Source: Pocillopora verrucosa
Taxonomy: Eukaryota; Cnidaria; Anthozoa; Scleractinia; Pocilloporidae
Length of the DNA: 64,000 bases
Assembly: GCF_036669915.1 (NCBI RefSeq)
Contig: NC_089315.1
Span: 8,211,611 to 8,275,610, forward strand
Direction of reading: 5' to 3'
In this document: positions 57,325 through 64,000 of the stretch, in pieces
How positions within the stretch are numbered: position 1 is the stretch's first letter
How the letters are laid out: each line of letters begins with the position of its first letter
Notes under the pieces: generated by a model
Told to the model about the DNA's origin: nothing
What the model saw: the letters and a program-made list of their open reading frames with translations, nothing else
Database searches by the model: none
Translations under genes and position numbers: made by a program

Positions 57325-57330
57325 AATAAA
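57325..57330 (+). terminator. Collagen poly(A) signal
   Basis: AATAAA 120 bp after the stop codon, in an A/T-rich 3' region. A good candidate for the main site. Confidence 0.65.
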
Positions 57331-59352
57331 AGTCGTCATAGAATTTCCTTAGTTTACCAATGAAACACCAGAGACAAATAATCATAATAAAGTGTCATCC
57401 GTGTACAATATCTGTTATTAGCGTTTCATTAAGGCTAAACACAGGAAAATATGAATAAAAAATGAAGAGAAAGACTCTGGTTGAAACGCGCGGAATTATA
57501 TTCAGTAGTAAATGCCTCATTGGCGCTTGGGTGTTTGTTTTAAATTCTCGCGTATTGTTTGAAGTTGCGAGACGAAGAGGAACCTTTGAGGAAAAGATTT
57601 CTAAAAATGACTAAGTCAGATTTCATTAAACTTTGTAATATTTTGTTGACTTCAAGGTATGGTTTGTGTTTGCAAGAATTATATTTATCCGAAAATAAAG
57701 TTACCCAGTACGAGAGGTTTCATCCCTTTTATCCACCCAGCACTGGTTCATTTACAATTTCAACTAGTTTAAAAAACAAGGAAACAAAACAAACAAGAAA
57801 AGAAGAGTTAAAACAAACCAGCCTGATTCAAATTCTGTCAAAAGGGCCAAGAAATCACATGGTATGAAAACGGCAATGTTCACAAAACATTTGGTAATAA
57901 GAAAATGTATCCTCTACACACGAACTACCGACGAGAGCCTCGGCACTCGAGTAAACACCGAATGTCTTGCTGTTCATAAAATAAGTAGCGTGAAAATTAT
58001 TGCATTGAAGCCAGCTTTCAGATAAACAGTAGAAAGCTATAACGACTTGGTTGGTCCAATTCTCAAATCATTTGGCATTTTAACCCTTTCACTTCAAGAT
58101 CCAAGTGTTAATTCTCTGCACTGGTTCAATCATTACCGCAACCAAAATTGACGTTCTACTTGAAAATGTATCGAAAATGATGTTGTCTTGAGAAATTAGT
58201 TTTTGATTAATCCCGGAGTGAGATGCCCTCGTTCAGTCTACAATATGACCTGTGCTCCTGTTTACATGTGGGAGACTGAATTGATTTTATATGAATTAGA
58301 AGTGAACTTATGGATATGCAACTGGATTTTGAGGACATACCAATAAGCAAGAAAGTCGACTGTGTATAGAAAACAACTTATCGTCTGGGTCGCAATTAAT
58401 GATTGTATAATGCTACCACGCATTTAATTCTAATTCTGTCAGACGAAGTCTATGAAAAGGACCTGAATAATCGGACGACACTCGGTCAGGTGATGGAATA
58501 CTCCCTCCAACTCACGTGAACCTTCAGCCGTGCAGCTAAATTGCTGCAGAGATTTTCTACATTTTGGTCCTTATTTAAAAGGATTTATCTTGAATCGCAA
58601 AAATGTTACAAATCTCTTTTTCGAGATACCGATTCAACTTCCGGCCACTATGTGACCCTGGTAACCGTACCATTTTAAGCAGATACTAACCTGCATGTTT
58701 GGTGAGACTTGCATTTCCTGTTCATATTTTGCAATATACAGTATCGTCTGTACCGCACCCAAACAGGCATATGATACAAGAAAACATGAACTGGTCCCTT
58801 GTACGATGCAAATGATTTTTATGATAAAAGACATTGAAATGTAATAACTGCCAGTTGATAAAAACTGTTCGTTTTCCCGTTATCACAGCTGTCAGGTGAC
58901 GTGAATAGTCCAATATTCATGTTATTAACTGTTGTGACATTCAGTGGTAAGGAACCCTATTCCATAGGTTTATCTATACCTTTTGTAAAAATACTTATCA
59001 CAAGTGCGACAGTTTGGTAAAAACTAGATGGGTCGGTACGAATTTCTTGAGATATGAATACAAGACCTGTCTTGGAATAAAATAACTCAGGTATTCACCT
59101 GCAGAGGAGTAAACAGTAGTTTTTGAAAAATAATCAGAAACACGAAGCTTTACAAAGACAGTCTCTCGCATTGTTTGCTTAGTTCTAATTTGTGTTTACT
59201 TACGCCTGCTATCAAAAAAAAACTTTCGGGATGTTTATTACATCCACACGAGGCTCTCAGATTTCTTGAAGGGATCGAGTTACTATAAGACGCGCTGGCC
59301 GCGAGAAAAAAAATCGAACCACGTATCAAACTCGGGAACGAATTTCAAGAAA
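57331..59352. other. Intergenic region between collagen and sushi gene
   Basis: A weak possible frame (ATG at 57607 to 57867, 86 codons, Lys/Thr rich) has no recognised motif. From about 59103 the sequence is duplicated at 63046-63255 (see the sushi-gene 5' repeat). A partial TTAACCCTTTCACTTCAAGAT repeat end lies near 58080. No other gene is seen. Confidence 0.5.
59103..59310 (+). promoter_or_regulatory. Upstream region of the sushi gene, duplicated element
   Basis: A segment of about 200 bp ending about 45 bp before the start codon. It recurs in diverged form at 63046-63255: both contain CAGAAACACGA, CCACACGAGG, TCTCAGATTTC and GAAGGGATCGAGTTACT. It probably includes promoter and 5' UTR; no clear TATA box is seen. 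Confidence 0.6.
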
Positions 59353-61227
59353 ATGTTCTTCAAGGTGCTGTTTGTCATTGGAATTATGCTCCCAGAAATC
59401 TCTTCAGACATTGTCGACTTAAACAGTAAGCTTATCATTTGATATTTTTGGATCTGTGACAGTTAAGAATTTACCATTTTCTTTATCTCGTTTATTTCTT
59501 TACTCAACGCCCCTCACGTTCTCTCTCGAAAAAAATGAAAATCCTCCTATCTATACCGCTTTCGAATTCTGAAAAAAAAAGAGAGCAGAAGACAGCTTTG
59601 ACTATGAACATCTCCCGCTAACCGAGTTCGAAATCATATTGTAAGTTACAGATCGAGTATTTTCCCCTTCGATTTAAGGACTAAGAGCAAAAGAGGGCCA
59701 GAATTCATAGGAACAGAAAGGAGATACATTACTGACAGTACGGACTTGGACGAAATAGTCGCTAGTATGGCCTACTTTACAGAACTCAAATGAAAACCAA
59801 GTAGAGTGGCTTGATTCAGTATAGCTCGACAGTGGTTTTTAAATGTCTAATCTAATTCTATCACGCCCAATCAAAACGACTATCAAAACGAAAGTCCAAT
59901 CCCCGCACTTGAAATTAGTTTGCCATGCAAAGAGCGTGCCGTTTGAAATCAAGTCGTGCTATACTGCAGTGCGGCACGGTAGGGCCTAGCTTTCCGAAAG
60001 TACTTGTAAGCGTCGTGTTGCTATTGTGCTTGGCTATTGCGCGACGTTTGAAACGACGTTTTAGATAATTCTTATGTCTATGCCGATGATTGTGGTAGTT
60101 TTGGAAACGATTTCTTCGGCTTCAAGTGGCTGACGGAAGATTTTAAAATTACAATTAAAATGAAAAGTAAGAAAAAATATCTGCTTCCATTTTCCCACGC
60201 CGAAATGAATCAAATGAATAGTATATCCTTTAATTTTCTTCACTGTCAGTAACGGGCTAAATGCTTCATTTCTGAGTGTTTGTTTTTAAGATTTCTTCCT
60301 GAGCAGATCTAGAGTAATTGTTCGGAAGTTCAATGTAAACTCCTCCTTAACAGGTTTGAAATGTAAAGGACAGAACTCACCAGCCCATGGTAGTCTGACC
60401 TGCCATGAAGACACTGCCACTAAGGAAGTGTCGTGCACTCTGAAATGTGACCACGGTTATGACGTAGAATTCCTCGCTGCTGAGCGTTATGTGTGTAATA
60501 CTGATGGGACTTGGAGAGCTCAGCCATTATCCACTGGCTCACAATGGCCGAACTGTAAAAAGTACAGGTGAATATGCACAGAGAAATAGTTCAGATTGTC
60601 TCGATGTCTTTCTCTCTTTCTTTTAAGCGATTTGACAGCCACACACGGGAGACACAGTAATCTTCGAACTGAGAGCCAGCCTCACATAAGATTTAGCGTG
60701 TTCGTTGACTCGCCTCCTTTCTTTTTCTCTATCAATCGATTGATCAGTCGGGATATAAATCAATTAATGAGTCAATCACCAATCAATAAATTTCTGATCA
60801 ATCCATAAATCAAACCACCCTCCAACCGTTCGTCTGTCTGTTCGTTTCCTCATCCATCTATACAATTATCCATCCAGTCATTTACTTGTTTGTTAACTTC
60901 TGCAACCTTCCTTCTTGATAAACATTGTTTGGGTCTGAGGCTATTTAAACACCTCAATCTGTTGTAACTTGAAAATTACCCGTGCAAGACAATACATGTA
61001 CAAAAAAAAAATCCAAGCGCCAGAAAATGAAATTATTTCTATTTCTTAAGTCGGCGCTTACGTTTGCATTTGCGTTACGGAAGTTCACGCATTTATTTCT
61101 GTGCGTTCGCATTTGTGACCTATTTGCAAAACAGGTTTTCTAGATCCTTTGATGATTTAATATCAAAGCGTCACTGTACCAATGACATGTTTTGTTATGT
61201 TTCAGCCGTGGAGAACCGATTCCATGA
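59353..61227 (+). CDS. Small secreted sushi (CCP) domain protein
   Basis: Exons 59353-59425, 60354-60567 and 61206-61227; split codons A|GT and AG|C agree, giving 102 residues. A signal peptide (MFFKVLFVIGIMLPEISS) is followed directly by one complement-control-like module: LKCKG, SLTCHED, VSCTLKC, GYDVEF, RYVCNTDGTW and WPNCKK. It carries six cysteines where a plain sushi module has four, plus the typical G-x-W near the last Cys. It ends SRGEPIP-stop. The predicted product is an extracellular binding or matrix protein; the partner is unknown. Two overlapping AATAAA signals lie at 61352-61361. Confidence 0.8.
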
Positions 61228-61351
61228 TCGATGATTCAGTAAAAGTATACGACAGGGCTGAGAGCTTCAAATATAACATAACTTTATGAAACTGACCTCA
61301 ATGACATTAGTTCCAAAAGATATAATTGCTTCAGGAGAGGCTGTTACTTCT

Positions 61352-61361
61352 AATAAATAAA
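61352..61361 (+). terminator. Sushi-gene poly(A) signal
   Basis: Overlapping AATAAATAAA about 125 bp after the stop codon. Confidence 0.6.
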
Positions 61362-61951
61362 TGGACGAATAAACAAATCTCTGGGCGACCTAAATTGTAA
61401 AATTATATGTTTGCTTGCTTGTTTGTTTCTGTGTGGAGTATTCAGGCCATATCCCTTAAAACAGGTTTTCAACCATTGGATGTTTTTTTTTTTTTTTAAA
61501 AAAAGGCAAATATTCCCTGCCTTATATCCGATTCCTTACAGTTCCATCGTAAGTTGAGGTTCGTTCCCGAAAGAAAACGTATGCGAGGCTGAAAAACGTA
61601 AATGGCAAACCTACGTAAGTTTCGGTATTTAAGTTTAAGCTCTTTTTTCCCTACAGAACTTCAGATTAAATATCTCGACTATGCTTGGAAACGAATGAAA
61701 TTCTCTTAAATTTGATTACGCAGCTTTAGTTCAATTACTGCCCGCAGAGGAAAGGTGCTCTCGTCCTCTTTATTTCCCGTCATTCTGTTACAGGCTATAG
61801 TCGACAAAGACTTAATCGAGTCACCCTGCTACAAAATTATCAATTTGGTGCACTTGTCACATAACGTCTCTCAGCAGAGGTTTTATTTTCCCATAATCTC
61901 AGCCAGGGAGGATTATTCTCTCATGTCCTTCTCAGTCATTTCTCACAGGTT

Positions 61952-62467
61952 TTAGAAGGCATAAATTAAGTTCCTTATCTTGCGAGGAACATAGACACCC
62001 ACCAAGTAATGAAAAATCGTTTCAGCAGGCTCCACCATATTGGAGAGAGAATCCTGGAGATAACCGACAGCCCACCAACAGGCAAGTAAACATGCAGTCG
62101 AGGCTGCCGCGCAACACAAGGGCACAGAGAGGACTAAGACTAAGGCAAAGAGTCCCGCGCCAACCAAAGAGGACTCCGCTATTACGAACACAACAAACGA
62201 AACGATAAAAGTGACGAAAACGAATCCAAGAAATAGCATACAAGGGACAGAGCCTGCCAGAATAGCAGTGCTCACAAATAGAGCAGTCAGTGGTCTTCGC
62301 CTGAAGAATCTGAGCAGCCAAGATAGACGAGTAGATCGTTTGTTCACTGGCTGCTGTTTCTGCCAATTGTTATTTAACATAGTCTTTGGTTTGTCGTCTG
62401 GCAAATGGAATCTGATTCTTGTGTGAATTTTGTTTTCACTAACAGTCCCTTGATCACGACTTGCCAT
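61952..62467 (-). CDS. Promethin/LDAF1-like lipid-droplet membrane protein
   Basis: Single-exon frame of 171 residues from the minus-strand ATG at 62467 to TAA at 61952-61954. Residues 1-55 are polar and basic (LRFFRRRPL at the end). About 80 residues of almost continuous hydrophobic sequence follow (LFVSTAILAGSVPCMLFLGF, FIVSFVVFVIAESSLVGAGL, then an Ala/Cys-rich stretch), and a short amphipathic tail ends the protein. The pattern (RPL, SVP, LF, V-x-E-x-x-L-V) resembles the promethin/LDAF1 family, which acts with seipin at lipid-droplet formation sites in the ER. Assignment rests on pattern memory, and another small multi-pass protein is possible. A 5' UTR intron is not excluded. Confidence 0.65.
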   Translation of the reverse strand: MASRDQGTVSENKIHTRIRFHLPDDKPKTMLNNNWQKQQPVNKRSTRLSWLLRFFRRRPLTALFVSTAILAGSVPCMLFLGFVFVTFIVSFVVFVIAESSLVGAGLFALVLVLSVPLCCAAASTACLLACWWAVGYLQDSLSNMVEPAETIFHYLVGVYVPRKIRNLIYAF

Positions 62468-63045
62468 AACCTTTGAGGAGTAAAATTTTTTTAGAAATTA
62501 GTAATCAATAGCTAAGCGAGCTGCATTCAATTCTATTCAGGTAAAAAACTTTGTAAGCGATCGGCAGTGGTTTCGATTTTGTCATTGCTAAAGCTCCTAT
62601 GACAAGAAATAAAAATACAACCATAATAACTGAAAAGGTTGACTAATTTATTTTCAATTGGAGGGTTCCTACGCAAAAGAGCAGCGTTACAATTTGTAAA
62701 AGTAGGTAGTGAAAGCGAATTGATGAATTCTCATCTGGCTATTCAATGAATGCTATCAAAATCTCTCAACCTTGTAATCCAAGGGAAAATGACGTTCATG
62801 CATGAGGATTGATTGCGTGGTCACGTAAAGGAATGATGGAAAAAAAGACTGGAAATATTTTGACCGAGAATGTAAGATGGCTGATTGCACTCAAGGAGCA
62901 AGCCTTTCGGAGCGCTAGATTAATAGATATTAAATTTTGAGCGGTACGATCCGACTATTTGAATATGAAATGTTGTGTCTAGAAGTCAATCATTTGTCAG
63001 GGTAATATCAATGACTAATTTAGACTTCCAAACGTAGAAAAGCGG

Positions 63046-63255
63046 GAGAGCAAACAGTAATTTTTGAAAGTAGTCAGAAACACGAGGCTTTAGGAAAAAC
63101 AGTCCCTCGCATTCTTTAGTTGGTTCCAATTTATGTTTACCTATTACGCTTTATAAAAAAGATATCCTTCGGGATTTTTTTAACCTTCCACACGAGGTTC
63201 TCAGATTTCCTGAAGGGATCGAGTTACTGTAAGACGTCTTAGCGGCGAGACCAGA
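63046..63255 (+). repeat. Diverged copy of sushi-gene 5' region
   Basis: Aligns by eye to 59103-59310 with scattered substitutions and small indels (CAGTCCCTCGCATT against CAGTCTCTCGCATT; GGGATCGAGTTACT shared). The similarity ends before any open signal-peptide exon. Confidence 0.8.
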
Positions 63256-63798
63256 CAAAATAGAATTTGTTATAAGATAAACTCTAATGAATACTTAATT
63301 TTTAAAAAAGACTACATTTTGAACTCTGCAATCTGATTATTTGAATGTGGAATCTTGCGCATCTAGAAATTGATTCTTTACCAGTGTAATTAGACTTTGA
63401 AACCTTGCAAAGGGGCTGGAAGAACACAACACAAATACGGTATCTGGTCGAGGGTCTGTTTCGTATCACTGACTTGCTGCACTACCCAAATAAACTTCAT
63501 AACTGACCTTCTATTCTACTTCTCTCTATGAGTATTGATAAACAGATAAACAACAACGAATCAAAGTATCTCTTTTACCTGAGAACTAAATCTTTGTCAT
63601 ACAGACATCATAGTCCTTTCTTAGCATTTTGAATTTATCCTGTCTTGATGACGTCAAAATTGAATTGAATTTAATCGAACGTCAGCGCAGATGTAACGCG
63701 CGTGGGATATAAACTTGTCCCCAGGACTCTTCATCCCTACCTCGGTAGCTTTGGAGGCTTATTTCTTAATTATAAAATACAAGTACAGTCGAACCTAC

Positions 63799-63829
63799 GA
63801 TCGCCCACGATCGCCCACGATCGCCCACG
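63799..63829. repeat. 10-bp tandem triplet
   Basis: Three consecutive CGATCGCCCA units followed by CGGGG. Too short and regular-free to be a CRISPR array. Confidence 0.85.
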
Positions 63830-64000
63830 GGGAATGACCGCTAATACAGGTTTCACAGAATAGGAGTATTATAAAAAATAAAACCACCAAAAACGCCATA
63901 TTTGCCTATATTAATGACTCAGTGTACAAAAATACCTATAACTGATTATGGATTTTTATTTAAGTAGTTGCTCTTTAAGAGACCGTTCGATACAGGTGGA

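Larger units (their letters stand above)
62468..64000. other. Terminal region with duplicated sushi-gene 5' sequence
   Basis: Contains the diverged copy (63046-63255) of the sushi-gene upstream region, but no matching start codon or signal-peptide exon follows. Two related segments lie around 62945-63040 and 63335-63425 (TATTTGAAT...TCTAGAA...). At 63799-63829 are three copies of CGATCGCCCA. No gene is supported. Confidence 0.6.

Noticed and set aside
57559-57867. Possible small gene after the collagen
   Set aside because: Single short frame without signal peptide, motif, splice support or promoter; kept only as a remark in the intergenic entry.
62022-62366. Second minus-strand frame of 114 codons
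   Set aside because: Lies inside the LDAF1-like coding exon in another frame; the 171-codon frame has the better family pattern.
63799-63829. CRISPR array
   Set aside because: Three contiguous 10-bp repeats with no spacers in a eukaryotic genome.

Overview
The window is eukaryotic nuclear DNA. It is AT-rich, with short exons split by GT-AG introns, poly(A) signals, small foldback elements and a tRNA-derived SINE fragment. The protein set and the intron-rich fibrillar collagen gene fit a cnidarian, most likely an anthozoan such as a stony coral. That placement is inference, because no search was run. I see no prokaryotic operon, CRISPR array or virus.

Layout. (1) 771-2684 (+): last two exons of an FBXW7-type F-box/WD40 substrate receptor; the F-box exons lie left of the window. 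(2) 5219-6416 (-), perhaps to 7408: SRD5A3-like polyprenol reductase, N-terminus unresolved. (3) 7436-11009 (+): complete five-exon SEC22B R-SNARE, with its 3' end duplicated in tandem. (4) 14021-17758 (-): five-exon Lys/Glu-rich protein that I do not recognise. (5) 19136-57205 (+): one fibrillar collagen gene of about 73 exons filling 60% of the window (signal peptide, TSPN domain, minor helix, hinge, major helix, C-propeptide). (6) 59353-61227 (+): small secreted single-sushi protein. (7) 61952-62467 (-): promethin/LDAF1-like lipid-droplet membrane protein.

The collagen gene is the main result. Counting every major-helix exon at its nominal size gives exactly 338 Gly-X-Y triplets (1,014 residues), the canonical fibrillar length. 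The 45/54-bp exon series looks like an unfused version of the vertebrate exon series. The helix ends in six consecutive 18-bp microexons of two triplets each. Between 41.6 and 46.3 kb, eight of ten helix exons carry small indels that break the Gly-X-Y frame, while all other helix exons are clean. This is either a local consensus-quality failure or a damaged allele.

Introns and spacers hold at least two families of about 200-bp MITE-like elements with TTAACCCTTTA-type inverted ends, several foldback elements, a 0.5-kb minisatellite, TA microsatellites and a G-quadruplex candidate. The genes are unrelated housekeeping and matrix genes and show no shared pathway, although the first steps of collagen export would use general ER-Golgi machinery of the SEC22 type.
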